Assembly (NCBI GenBank): GCA_030428885.1
Contig: JAUIEJ010000003.1
Coordinates: forward strand, 1-64,000
Origin: Gemmatimonadota bacterium
Lineage (GTDB): Bacteria > Gemmatimonadota > Gemmatimonadetes > Longimicrobiales > Gaopeijiaceae
Direction of reading: 5' to 3'
Length of the DNA: 64,000 bases
Shown: in pieces, positions 9,683-17,445 of the stretch
Position numbering within the stretch: position 1 is the first letter of the stretch
Layout of the letters: every line of letters starts with the position of its first letter
The notes under the pieces: model-generated
Databases searched by the model: none
Seen by the model: only the letters and a program-made list of their open reading frames with translations
What the model was told of the DNA's origin: nothing
Position numbers and translations under genes: made by a program

Positions 9683-10996
9683 ATGGACAACTGGCTCGGA
9701 AAACTCTGGCGGTCTCCGGAGGTCCGCGAGAAGCTGACCTTCACCGTCTTCATGCTCCTCATCTACCGGATCGGTGCGCACATCGCCGTTCCGGGGCTGG
9801 ATGTGGGCGTGTTGCAGGAGCAGTTCGGTGCACTGTCGGGGACGCTGTTCGGCGTCTACGACATGTTCACCGGGGGCGGACTGAGTCGGGCGACGATCTT
9901 CGCCCTGGGCATCATGCCCTATATCTCGGCCTCCATCATGTTCCAGCTCCTGGCTGCGGTCTTCCCCACGGTGGAGAAGCTGCAGAAGGAGGGCGACGAG
10001 GGACGGAAGAAGCTCACCCAGTGGACCCGGTACACCACCGTGGTCCTCTCGGCGCTCCAGGGATACGGCTACGCCGCGTTCCTCCAGAGCTTCCCCGAGG
10101 CCGTGCGCAATCCGGGCTTCGGCTTCGTGTTCACCACGGTCCTCATGCTGACCGTCGGTGCCATGTTCGTGATGTGGCTCGGTGAGCAGATCACGGATCG
10201 CGGGGTGGGCAACGGCATGAGCCTGCTCATCTTCTTCAGCATCATCCAGGGTCTGCCCGGTGAGATGGTGCGGACCTGGGAGTCGTTCCGGATCGGCGAG
10301 ATCGGGCCCTTCGCCCTGGCCGCCCTGGTGGCGGTGATCATCGGCGTGAGCGCCGGTGTGGTAGCCATGACCATGGCCGCCCGGAAGATCCCGGTGCAGA
10401 TCCCCCGCAAGGTGGTGGGCCGGGGCCGGATCCAGGAGGGGCAGAAGAGCTTCATCCCCCTCCGGGTGAACTCGGCGGGCGTCATGCCCATCATCTTCGC
10501 CCAGTCGTTCATCATCGTGCCGGGCACCATCGCCGCGTTCTCCTCCCTGGAGTTCATGCGGGGTGTGGCCGACGTCTTCCAGCCGAACAACTGGGTCTAC
10601 TACACGACCTACGCGGTCCTCATCCTGTTCTTCACGTACTTCTACACGTCCATCATCTTCAATCCGGTGGACCTGGCGGAGAACCTGAAAAAGCAGGGTG
10701 CCTTCGTGCCCGGGGTGAAGCCCGGAGCCCGGACGGCGGAGTACATCGACCGGATCCTCACCCGGATCACCCTTCCGGGCTCGATCTATCTGGCCCTCAT
10801 CGCGCTGTTCCCGTTCTGGATCTTCGACATCTTCGGGATCACCACCTTCATCTTCGGAGGCACGAGCCTCCTCATCGTCGTGGGCGTGGGGCTGGACACC
10901 GTCCAGCAGATCCAGCAGCTCCTGCTGGTGCGCCACTACGACGGCTTCATGAAGAAGGGGCGGGTGAAGATGCGGGGACGTCAGAGGTATATGTGA
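9683..10996 (+). CDS. secY: Protein translocase subunit SecY
   Basis: Channel-forming subunit of the Sec translocon; 437 residues with about ten membrane helices. Family marks are the N-terminal amphipathic segment before PEVREKLTFTVFMLLIYRIGAHI, GIMPYISASIMFQLL, the cytosolic loop NGMSLLIFFSIIQGLPG, and VNSAGVMPIIFAQS. The location after rplO is standard. Its last bases overlap the GTG start of adk by four bases. The partner ATPase SecA is encoded at 22.4 kb and the TatC pore of a second export route at 43.3 kb. Confidence 0.98.
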   Translation: MDNWLGKLWRSPEVREKLTFTVFMLLIYRIGAHIAVPGLDVGVLQEQFGALSGTLFGVYDMFTGGGLSRATIFALGIMPYISASIMFQLLAAVFPTVEKLQKEGDEGRKKLTQWTRYTTVVLSALQGYGYAAFLQSFPEAVRNPGFGFVFTTVLMLTVGAMFVMWLGEQITDRGVGNGMSLLIFFSIIQGLPGEMVRTWESFRIGEIGPFALAALVAVIIGVSAGVVAMTMAARKIPVQIPRKVVGRGRIQEGQKSFIPLRVNSAGVMPIIFAQSFIIVPGTIAAFSSLEFMRGVADVFQPNNWVYYTTYAVLILFFTYFYTSIIFNPVDLAENLKKQGAFVPGVKPGARTAEYIDRILTRITLPGSIYLALIALFPFWIFDIFGITTFIFGGTSLLIVVGVGLDTVQQIQQLLLVRHYDGFMKKGRVKMRGRQRYM

Positions 10997-11637
10997 TCGT
11001 CGTCCTGCTCGGCCCTCCAGGCGTCGGGAAGGGAACCCAGGGCGTCCTGTTGTGCGAGGCCCGGGGCTTCACCCACCTCTCCACGGGCGACCTGCTTCGG
11101 AAGGCCCGTCGGGAGGGTACGCCCCTCGGACGGGAGGCCCAGGGGTACATGGACCGGGGCGAGCTCGTCCCCGACTCCGTCATCATCGGTATGGTGCGTG
11201 AGGCCCTGGCGGAGCTGGGCGACGGAGGCGTGGTGTTCGACGGTTTTCCCCGCACGGTGGCCCAGGCCGAAGCGCTGGACGACGTGCTGGACGAGCTCGG
11301 TCGCTCCGTGGGTCGGGTCGTGGTGCTGCACGCCGACGACGAGGTGCTGGTGAAGCGCCTCTCGGGACGCCGGAGCTGCCCGGATTGCGGGGCGGTCTAC
11401 AACGTGCACTTCAACGCCCCGGCCACCGAGGGCCGGTGCGATCGGTGCGAGGGGACCCTCACGCAGCGGCGCGACGACCACCCCGAAACGGTGCGCACCC
11501 GCCTGGATGTGTACCGGGCCCAGACCGAGCCCCTGGTGGCCTTCTACGAAGACCACCCGGCCCCGGTGGCCACCGTCGAGGCAGACCGGCCGGTGGACGA
11601 GGTCCAGGCCGGCCTCCTGGCGGCGCTGGACGGGTGA
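10993..11637 (+). CDS. adk: Adenylate kinase, long zinc-type
   Basis: Converts ATP and AMP to two ADP. 214 residues: P-loop GPPGVGKGT at 7-15, AMP-binding FDGFPRT at about 82-88, and a full-length LID whose four cysteines at about 129, 132, 149 and 152 (CPDC, CDRC) should bind structural zinc. The start is GTG, overlapping the secY stop as GTGA. Gene order secY-adk-map is typical. Confidence 0.97.
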   Translation: MIVVLLGPPGVGKGTQGVLLCEARGFTHLSTGDLLRKARREGTPLGREAQGYMDRGELVPDSVIIGMVREALAELGDGGVVFDGFPRTVAQAEALDDVLDELGRSVGRVVVLHADDEVLVKRLSGRRSCPDCGAVYNVHFNAPATEGRCDRCEGTLTQRRDDHPETVRTRLDVYRAQTEPLVAFYEDHPAPVATVEADRPVDEVQAGLLAALDG

Positions 11638-11644
11638 GGTCGCC

Positions 11645-12442
11645 ATGATCCACCTGCGCAGCGCCGCCGAGATCGATGCCATCGGCCGGGGCGGAGCCAT
11701 CATCGGTGCGCTCTTCGACGAACTCCAGCTCCGGGTGACGCCCGGCGTCTCCACCGGGGAGTTGGACCGGGTGTGCGAAGAGTTCATCCGAGCCCACCCC
11801 GGGGCGGTCCCGGCCTTCCAGGGCCTCTACGGCTTTCCCGGGGCGGTGTGCATCTCGGTCAACGAGGAGATCGTCCACGGGATTCCCCGGCCGGACCGGA
11901 TCCTCGGGGACGGCGACATCGTGTCGGTGGACGTGGGGGTCACGCTGGACGGGTGGTGTTCGGACTCGGCCTACACGTTCGAAGTGGGCGAGGTGGATGC
12001 CGAGACCCGGCGGCTGCTCCGGACCACGCAGGCGGCGCTGGACGCCGCCGTGGCCGCAGCGGTCCCCGGCAACCACGTGGGCGACATCGGGGCCGCCGTC
12101 ATGGCGACGGTGGAGGGCACGGGCATGGGGATCGTCCGCGACCTGGTGGGACACGGCGTGGGCCGGGAGGTCCACGAGGAGCCCCAGGTGCCCAACGTGG
12201 GGCGGGCGGGGTACGGGCCCCAGCTCCGAGCGGGAATGGTGCTGGCCATCGAGCCCATGTTGTCGCTGGGAACGGACCGGATCAAGACGCTGAGCGACCG
12301 CTGGACGGTGGTCACGGCCGACGGAACCCGGTCGGCGCATTTCGAACACACGGTGGCCGTCACGACCGACGGTCCCCGGATTCTCACAGGCTCGACCCGG
12401 CAGGCGGAGGCCGGGGTCGAATCAGGCCTCGGGACGCCTTGA
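11645..12442 (+). CDS. map: Methionine aminopeptidase, type I
   Basis: Removes the initiator methionine from nascent proteins. 265 residues with all five metal ligands in place: Asp at about 96 and 107, His at 170 ([12 protein letters not shown]), Glu at 203 (AIEPM) and Glu at 234 (EHTVAV). The active-site His is in VHGIP near 78. The ATG at 11645 has GAGGT a few bases upstream. In most bacteria infA follows; here it does not. Confidence 0.97.
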   Translation: MIHLRSAAEIDAIGRGGAIIGALFDELQLRVTPGVSTGELDRVCEEFIRAHPGAVPAFQGLYGFPGAVCISVNEEIVHGIPRPDRILGDGDIVSVDVGVTLDGWCSDSAYTFEVGEVDAETRRLLRTTQAALDAAVAAAVPGNHVGDIGAAVMATVEGTGMGIVRDLVGHGVGREVHEEPQVPNVGRAGYGPQLRAGMVLAIEPMLSLGTDRIKTLSDRWTVVTADGTRSAHFEHTVAVTTDGPRILTGSTRQAEAGVESGLGTP

Positions 12443-12467
12443 ATCAAGGTCGCCCGGCCGTTATCAT
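12439..12467 (+). promoter_or_regulatory. Probable sigma-70-type promoter for the rpmJ-rpsM-rpsK-rpsD run
   Basis: A -35 TTGAAT (12439-12444), a 17-base spacer and a -10 TATCAT (12462-12467; five of six consensus bases) stand in front of rpmJ, in the 62 bases where infA would be expected. The -35 box overlaps the map stop. Transcription should begin near 12474, about 30 bases before the rpmJ ATG. This is the best-matching promoter seen in the window. Confidence 0.55.
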
Positions 12468-12504
12468 ATCAAGCTCTGCCAGATTCGGACGTGGAGCGCG
12501 TGTC

Positions 12505-12621
12505 ATGAAGGTTCGTAGCAGCGTCAAGCCGATTTGCGAGCACTGCAAGGTGATTCGTCGCCGTGGAGTCGTTCGTATCATCTGCAGCCGTAACCCGAAG
12601 CATAAGCAGCGGCAGGGATAA
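12505..12621 (+). CDS. rpmJ: 50S ribosomal protein L36, zinc-binding type
   Basis: Smallest ribosomal protein, 38 residues: [15 protein letters not shown], then two basic stretches. The zinc ligands Cys11, Cys14, Cys27 and His33 are all present, so this is the C+ form. It is separated from map by 62 bases that hold a promoter, and from rpsM by two bases. Confidence 0.96.
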   Translation: MKVRSSVKPICEHCKVIRRRGVVRIICSRNPKHKQRQG

Positions 12622-12623
12622 CC

Positions 12624-13001
12624 ATGGCTCGTATCGCCGGTGTCGATCTTCCCCGTGGGAAGCGGATCGAAGTCGCCCTCACCTACATCTTCGGAATCGG
12701 GGATGCCCGTGCCCGGGAGATCCTCGAGGTGACGGGAATCGATCCGTCGCTCCGTACGCAGGACCTGGGGGACGACGACGTGAACCGTCTTCGTCGCCAG
12801 ATCGAGACCTACAAGGTCGAAGGTGCGCTCCGCACCGAGGTGTCCATGAACATCAAGCGTCTCATGGACATCGGGTGCTACCGCGGTCTCCGCCATCGCC
12901 GGGGTCTCCCGGTGCGGGGCCAGCGCACCCACACCAACGCCCGGACCCACAAGGGTTCCCGGCGGCCCATCGCGGGCAAGAAGAAAGCTCCGAAGAAGTA
13001 A
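12624..13001 (+). CDS. rpsM: 30S ribosomal protein S13
   Basis: Head protein contacting the P-site tRNA and L5 across the subunit bridge; 125 residues. It shows [26 protein letters not shown] at the N-terminus and the C-terminal [19 protein letters not shown] followed by a Lys-rich tail. Starts two bases after rpmJ. Confidence 0.98.
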   Translation: MARIAGVDLPRGKRIEVALTYIFGIGDARAREILEVTGIDPSLRTQDLGDDDVNRLRRQIETYKVEGALRTEVSMNIKRLMDIGCYRGLRHRRGLPVRGQRTHTNARTHKGSRRPIAGKKKAPKK

Positions 13002-13033
13002 TCCGATTCGCCAGGACCGAGAGGAACGACATC

Positions 13034-13426
13034 GTGGCCAAGGGCAAGCCGACCCGCGCCAAGCGCAGCAAGAAGGTCGTGGAGGCCGACGGCGTCGCGC
13101 ACATTCAAGCGACGTTCAACAACACGATCATTACGATCACCGATTCCAGCGGGAACGTGGTCGTGTGGGGCTCCGCCGGTAAGGCGGGATTCAAGGGGTC
13201 CAAGAAGTCGACGCCCTTCGCCGCCACCGTGGCCGCCGAGCAGGCGGGCAGGGAGGCCGTGGGCCTCGGGGTCAAGCGGGTCTCCGTCCGGGTCCAGGGG
13301 CCCGGCTCCGGCCGTGAATCGGCCATTCAGGCCCTGGCTTCCGCCGGGCTTCACATCAAGTCGATTCAGGATGTGACGCCCCTTCCGCACAACGGGTGCC
13401 GGCCGCCCAAGAAGCGCCGCGTCTGA
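13034..13426 (+). CDS. rpsK: 30S ribosomal protein S11
   Basis: Platform protein near the E site, 130 residues. The core [19 protein letters not shown] and the ending [15 protein letters not shown] are diagnostic. No ATG is available near the family N-terminus. The GTG at 13034 with GAGAGGA about nine bases upstream gives a normal-length protein starting with [13 protein letters not shown] after the initiator. Confidence 0.95.
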   Translation: MAKGKPTRAKRSKKVVEADGVAHIQATFNNTIITITDSSGNVVVWGSAGKAGFKGSKKSTPFAATVAAEQAGREAVGLGVKRVSVRVQGPGSGRESAIQALASAGLHIKSIQDVTPLPHNGCRPPKKRRV

Positions 13427-13436
13427 GGGGAGTACG

Positions 13437-14072
13437 ATGGCTCGATATACTGGACCGGTCTGCAAGCTCTGCCGGCGCGAAGGTCAAAAGCTCTTCTTGA
13501 AGGGGCAGAAGTGTTATACGGAGAAGTGCCCCGTGGATCGGCGCACGTATCCTCCGGGACAGCACGGGCCTGCCCAGGCTCGGCGGCGGAAGCAGTCGGA
13601 GTACGCCAACCAGCTCCGTGAGAAGCAGAAGGTGAAGCGCATGTACGGCCTGCACGAGAAGCAGTTCCGTACGCTCTTCGAGCACGCCAACCGACAGCAC
13701 GGCGTCACGGGTGAGAACCTTCTCGTTCTGCTGGAGACGCGGCTGGACAACGTCATCTTCCGCATGGGCTTCGCTCAGTCGCGCAACCAGGCGCGTCAGC
13801 TCGTTCGCCACCGTCACGTCGAAGTGAACGGTCGGGTGACGGACGTGCCGAGCTACCAGGTGCGGCCCGGCGACGAGATCGCCGTGAAGTCGGCTTCGAA
13901 GGATCTGGCACTGGTGCAGGGAAGCCTGGAGGCTCGGACCCGTCCGACCCTCGTGGAGTGGCTGACCCTGGACGAGAAGAACCGCCTGGGCCGGGTGACG
14001 CGTCGCCCGACCCGCCAGGACGTGCCCATGGCCGTCCAGGAACAGCTCATCGTCGAGCTGTACTCGAAGTAA
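13437..14072 (+). CDS. rpsD: 30S ribosomal protein S4, zinc-binding type
   Basis: Assembly-initiator of the small subunit; in E. coli it represses the alpha operon. 211 residues with cysteines at about 9, 12, 26 and 31 forming the N-terminal zinc site (C+ form). The S4 RNA-binding domain is around 100-160 (LETRLDNVIFRMGFAQSRNQARQLVRHRHVEVNG region), followed by the ending VQEQLIVELYSK. A strong stem-loop follows before rpoA. Confidence 0.98.
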   Translation: MARYTGPVCKLCRREGQKLFLKGQKCYTEKCPVDRRTYPPGQHGPAQARRRKQSEYANQLREKQKVKRMYGLHEKQFRTLFEHANRQHGVTGENLLVLLETRLDNVIFRMGFAQSRNQARQLVRHRHVEVNGRVTDVPSYQVRPGDEIAVKSASKDLALVQGSLEARTRPTLVEWLTLDEKNRLGRVTRRPTRQDVPMAVQEQLIVELYSK

Positions 14073-14083
14073 TCGCAGGTTCC

Positions 14084-14116
14084 ACCGCCGGGGCTCCATT
14101 CCGGGGCCCCGGCGGT
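14084..14116 (+). terminator. 11-bp stem-loop between rpsD and rpoA (attenuator or weak terminator)
   Basis: ACCGCCGGGGC at 14084-14094 is perfectly complementary to GCCCCGGCGGT at 14106-14116, with an 11-base loop. No T-run follows, so a classical intrinsic terminator is not shown. It may reduce read-through into rpoA, stop RNA decay, or act with S4 in autoregulation. Those roles are inference from position. Confidence 0.4.
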
Positions 14117-14162
14117 CGCTTGCCTGAACGTGATACCGGTTCCTCGGCACGAGGAGGAGTTT

Positions 14163-15206
14163 GTGGAGATCGATCTGACCGGCCTGGTTCTTCCCGAGCG
14201 TGTGGAGGCCGTCGAGACGTCCGAGGACGGGCGTTCCGCACGGTTCGTCGTCGAGCCCCTGGAGCGGGGCTACGGGCACACCCTGGGCAACTCGGTGCGT
14301 CGCGTCCTCCTGTCGTCCCTTCGGGGCTCGGCGGTGTGGGCGTTCCGGATCGACGGCGTGGTGCACGAGCACCAGACCATCCAGGGCGTGGTGGAAGATG
14401 TGCACCAGGTGATCCAGAACCTGAAGTCTCTGGTCGTGACCCTCGACGACGACGTCGAGGAGGCCACGCTGGAGATCAAGGCCACGGGGCCCGGTGCCGT
14501 CACGGCCGAGCTGATCCAGGCGCCCGCGGGCGTGGAGGTCCTGGACCCCGAACACCACATCATGACCCTGCAGGACGATCGTGAGCTCAACGTGGAGCTC
14601 TACGTGAACAAGGGTCGGGGCTTCCTGCTGTCGGATCAGCACGAGCTGCCCCGGGGCGCGCCGGTGGACCTCGTCCGCATCGACGCGATCTACAATCCCG
14701 TCCGTCGCGCCAATTTCACCGTCGAGGAGACGCGGGTCGGGCAGCGCACCGACTTCGACCGCCTCACCCTGGTGGTGGAGACCGACGGATCGCTTTCGCC
14801 GGAGGATGCCGTTCGCTACGCCTCGGCCCTCGTGCAGAAGCACCTCGAGTACATGCTGTACTTCGGCGAGGGGGGCATTCCCCAGCCGACGCCTCCCGGC
14901 GCCGTGGCCGTGCCGGAGCGGCTGCAGGATCTGTTCTCCCGTCCCATCGAGGACCTGGCGGAGCTGAGTGTCCGCTCCCGGAACTCGCTGCAGAAGGAGA
15001 ACATCCGCACCCTGGGCGACCTGGTCCAGAAGACCGAGGCCGCCATGCTGGGGATCGAGAACTTCGGGAAGAAGTCCCTGAAGGAGATCTCCGACTTCCT
15101 CGAGGAGCACGGACTCCGGTTCGGCATGAAGCTCGAAGAGGGTGAGGACGGCCAGATGTACTTCGTCGAAGAAGAGGAAGAGGCCGAGACGGCCGACGCC
15201 GACTGA
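14163..15206 (+). CDS. rpoA: DNA-directed RNA polymerase alpha subunit
   Basis: Assembly platform of RNA polymerase; 347 residues from the GTG at 14163. That start is preferred over the GTG at 14130 because GGAGG sits 5 bases before it and the protein then begins [14 protein letters not shown] as family members do. The N-terminal domain has [18 protein letters not shown] and the [10 protein letters not shown] region. The C-terminal DNA-binding domain runs [22 protein letters not shown] to [17 protein letters not shown]. The last 15 or so residues are an acidic tail ([12 protein letters not shown]). Confidence 0.97.
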   Translation: MEIDLTGLVLPERVEAVETSEDGRSARFVVEPLERGYGHTLGNSVRRVLLSSLRGSAVWAFRIDGVVHEHQTIQGVVEDVHQVIQNLKSLVVTLDDDVEEATLEIKATGPGAVTAELIQAPAGVEVLDPEHHIMTLQDDRELNVELYVNKGRGFLLSDQHELPRGAPVDLVRIDAIYNPVRRANFTVEETRVGQRTDFDRLTLVVETDGSLSPEDAVRYASALVQKHLEYMLYFGEGGIPQPTPPGAVAVPERLQDLFSRPIEDLAELSVRSRNSLQKENIRTLGDLVQKTEAAMLGIENFGKKSLKEISDFLEEHGLRFGMKLEEGEDGQMYFVEEEEEAETADAD

Positions 15207-15216
15207 GGCGTTTTTT
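15195..15216 (+). terminator. Intrinsic terminator overlapping the rpoA stop codon
   Basis: ACGCC (15196-15200) pairs with GGCGT (15207-15211), with a flanking G-T wobble. The six-base loop GACTGA contains the rpoA stop codon. TTTTTT follows directly at 15211-15216. This is the only hairpin plus T-run I found in the window, and it lies between rpoA and rplQ, 16 bases before the rplQ ATG. Confidence 0.55.
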
Positions 15217-15231
15217 CCCGGGAATATCACG

Positions 15232-15585
15232 ATGCGTCATCGCAAGAAGGGCAGGAAGCTGTCCCGGACGGCCAGTCACCGGCGTGCCACGCTGCGGAAC
15301 ATGGCCCAGAACCTGTTCACGCACGGGCGGATCGAGACCACCACGGCCAAGGCCAAGGAGCTCCGTCCCTACGCCGAGCGTCTGATCACCCTGGCGAAGC
15401 GGGGGGACCTGCACGCTCGTCGCCTGGCCGGAACCAAGATCGGCGATCGCGCCGTTCTGGGCCGCCTGTTCGACGAGATCGGGCCGCGGTTCGCCGACCG
15501 CCCGGGGGGCTACACCCGCATTCTGAAGCTCGGGGCCCGGAAGGGTGACGCGGCCGACATGTCGCTCATCGAGTTGGTGGATTAA
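15232..15585 (+). CDS. rplQ: 50S ribosomal protein L17
   Basis: Exit-tunnel-proximal large-subunit protein, 117 residues. Start [28 protein letters not shown] is diagnostic, followed by [25 protein letters not shown]. The ATG at 15232 comes directly after a terminator-like hairpin; the sequence GGGAATATCACG before it offers only a weak ribosome-binding site. It closes the alpha-operon gene order. Confidence 0.97.
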   Translation: MRHRKKGRKLSRTASHRRATLRNMAQNLFTHGRIETTTAKAKELRPYAERLITLAKRGDLHARRLAGTKIGDRAVLGRLFDEIGPRFADRPGGYTRILKLGARKGDAADMSLIELVD

Positions 15586-15631
15586 GTTGGGCCCTCTCCC
15601 CACCCACTCACACGGCGAAAGGAACGCGAAC

Positions 15632-16186
15632 ATGGCGCAGATCGGTCGACGGGGTTCCTCGAACATGACGATTCCCCTGATGGTCGGGGCCTTCGTCCTC
15701 CTCGCGGGATTCCTCTACTGGTTGTCCATCACGGCCGAACCCACGGCGCCTCCCGAGATCGTGGAGGAGGACCCGCAGGAAGAGCTGTCCGTGGAGGCGC
15801 AGTCCGTGGATCCCGCGTCCCTGGAGACCGGGGCCTCGGGGTACGTCGGCCTCACCGTTCGGCTCGACGACGTCAACGTCGCCCAGGGCATCGGCGGTCA
15901 CGCGTTCTTCATCGATCTGCCCCGGACCCCCTTCCTGGTGCACATGTCGCCGGAAGCGGCCGCTGCGGGTGCGCCGCCGGCGGCGGGGACCACCATCACC
16001 CTCGCGGGTGACGTGATGGAGATGAACGACAGCACCATCAACGCGTGGGCGGAGGCGCAGCAGTTCACCGACAACGACCGCCCCCTCATCGAGTTCGCGA
16101 CCCACTACATCGAAGCGCTCCAGATCCTGTCCGACGGCGGCGCGGCCGCTCCGGCCGGGGGAGCCGACGCCGGCGACGGCGGCTGA
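15632..16186 (+). CDS. Hypothetical single-pass membrane protein
   Basis: 184 residues, not recognised. A basic N-terminus is followed by one membrane helix at about residues 12-32 ([19 protein letters not shown]), then an acidic segment ([12 protein letters not shown]) and a soluble domain at about 65-165. The end is a low-complexity Ala/Gly tail. The layout predicts an anchored protein with most of its mass outside the cytoplasm. AAAGGA precedes the ATG. It lies between rplQ and rpmB, so it is probably transcribed with ribosomal genes, but I see no ribosomal-protein signature. Confidence 0.75.
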   Translation: MAQIGRRGSSNMTIPLMVGAFVLLAGFLYWLSITAEPTAPPEIVEEDPQEELSVEAQSVDPASLETGASGYVGLTVRLDDVNVAQGIGGHAFFIDLPRTPFLVHMSPEAAAAGAPPAAGTTITLAGDVMEMNDSTINAWAEAQQFTDNDRPLIEFATHYIEALQILSDGGAAAPAGGADAGDGG

Positions 16187-16218
16187 TCCCGCGCTTCACG
16201 ATACGGAAGAGAAGAACC

Positions 16219-16431
16219 ATGGCTCGAGTGTGCTACGTGTGCGGCAAGGGCCCCGCTACGGGGAACAACGTCAGCCACGCCAACAACAAGACCCGGCGGC
16301 GCTGGCTGCCGAACCTCCAGTCGGCGAAGATCATCGACCGGGAGGGCAACCGCCGGCGGGTGCGGGTGTGCACGTCGTGCATCTCGGCGGGGAAGATCAC
16401 CAAGGCTCCGGCGATCAAGTCCACGGACTGA
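16219..16431 (+). CDS. rpmB: 50S ribosomal protein L28, zinc-binding type
   Basis: 70-residue large-subunit protein. [29 protein letters not shown] is the family start. Cysteines at about 5, 8, 51 and 54 (CYVC, CTSC) make the C+ zinc form. AGAAGAGAAG serves as ribosome-binding site. In many genomes rpmB pairs with rpmG; no rpmG is next to it here. A long GC-rich hairpin follows. Confidence 0.96.
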   Translation: MARVCYVCGKGPATGNNVSHANNKTRRRWLPNLQSAKIIDREGNRRRVRVCTSCISAGKITKAPAIKSTD

Positions 16432-16450
16432 CGTCGACCGCCTTCGTCGA

Positions 16451-16491
16451 CCGCCGCCCCCGGCGCCCTTCGCGGGTGTCGGGGGCGGCGG
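16451..16491. terminator. Strong bidirectional hairpin between rpmB and the convergent membrane-protein gene
   Basis: CCGCCGCCCCCG (16451-16462) and CGGGGGCGGCGG (16480-16491) form a perfect 12-bp stem. The bases between add a smaller CGCCC/GGGTG stem around TTCGC. The hairpin lies in the 70 bases between two converging stops, so it can serve both strands. There is no clear T-run. Confidence 0.55.
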
Positions 16492-16501
16492 CGTTTCGGG
16501 C

Positions 16502-17323
16502 TCACGCCCTCCGGGCCCAGGACGGCCGGAGCGACGCCGCACCCACCGCCGCCACCGCCGCCCAGACGGTGATCAGGGAGGCGGGGTCGGGGCCCATCCC
16601 CGCGGCGGTGGGCCACAGGACGGCCAGCGGCACCAGCATTCCCCCTCGGACCCGGGCGGCGGAGAGGGCGCCGCCGCCCGTATCCGGCGGCGACCCGAGA
16701 CGGCGGGTCCGGATCACGGCGCTCAGGTAGACGGCGGCCACCAGCGCGCTCCCCCACAGAGCCCAGCCCTCCGGGAGGGCGGGATCGGGGCCCGTGGCGG
16801 CTCCCAACACGGCCCACCCGCCGAAGGCCACCGCCAGGGCCCGGTGCACACGGGGCCCGGGGTGGGCCAGGAGTGTGTCGGCACCGAACGCCAGGGCTGC
16901 GGCCGCCGCCAGGGGCCACCCGCCGCCGGCCAGCACGGCCCAGATGGCCAGCCCCGCCGCCGCCACCGTGTCGGGCGGCCGACACGGCGGCCCCACCGTG
17001 CGGTTCACCACGCGGGTGAGCATGAGGAGTGCGAACCCCGGCAGGAGGGCCGGACGGTCCACCACCGCCAGGGCCGCCACGGCCAGGCCCATGGCCACGA
17101 AGGCGGCGGGGTTGTCGTCGGGGGCCAGTTCGCGAGTCAGGGCCCAGCCGAGGAAGGCCGACCCGGCGCCCAGGAGTCCCCCGACCACCACGCCCAGGGG
17201 CGACAGAACAGCCCCCGCCACCGCGGCGATGGGAAGAAGAAGGACGACGGCCCGGTTGGTGGGGTAGGCCGGATCGAGGGGCCGGCCCAGGGATGTCCAG
17301 CGGGTGGATTCGGATGCGGGCAT
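16502..17323 (-). CDS. Hypothetical polytopic membrane protein
   Basis: 273 residues, not recognised. I count about eight hydrophobic stretches, for example AVVLLLPIAAVAGAVL, GVVVGGLLGAGSAFLGWAL and GWALWGSALVAAVYLSAVIR. Polar loops include ELAPDDNPAAF and a central RPPDT segment. The polarity suggests an inner-membrane protein without large soluble domains. No transporter, glycosyltransferase or protease motif is visible. It is transcribed away from the dehydrogenase gene at 17.4 kb and toward rpmB. Confidence 0.75.
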   Translation of the reverse strand: MPASESTRWTSLGRPLDPAYPTNRAVVLLLPIAAVAGAVLSPLGVVVGGLLGAGSAFLGWALTRELAPDDNPAAFVAMGLAVAALAVVDRPALLPGFALLMLTRVVNRTVGPPCRPPDTVAAAGLAIWAVLAGGGWPLAAAAALAFGADTLLAHPGPRVHRALAVAFGGWAVLGAATGPDPALPEGWALWGSALVAAVYLSAVIRTRRLGSPPDTGGGALSAARVRGGMLVPLAVLWPTAAGMGPDPASLITVWAAVAAVGAASLRPSWARRA

Positions 17324-17445
17324 GGACGGGACGCGGGGTGGAACGAGGGAGCCTCGCCCAGGCTACCCGGCGGGCCTTGCGGGGGGTCCGGTGAATCGGA
17401 CAACTTTGAAGGTCTGTCCCGTCTCACCGCCCTCCGAGTTCGCCG

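Noticed and set aside
9566-10936. Minus-strand frame opposite secY
   Set aside because: Translates into charged low-complexity sequence; it is a shadow of the membrane protein gene.
12443-12504. A short or broken infA between map and rpmJ
   Set aside because: Only 62 bases are available and no IF-1-like residues appear in any frame.
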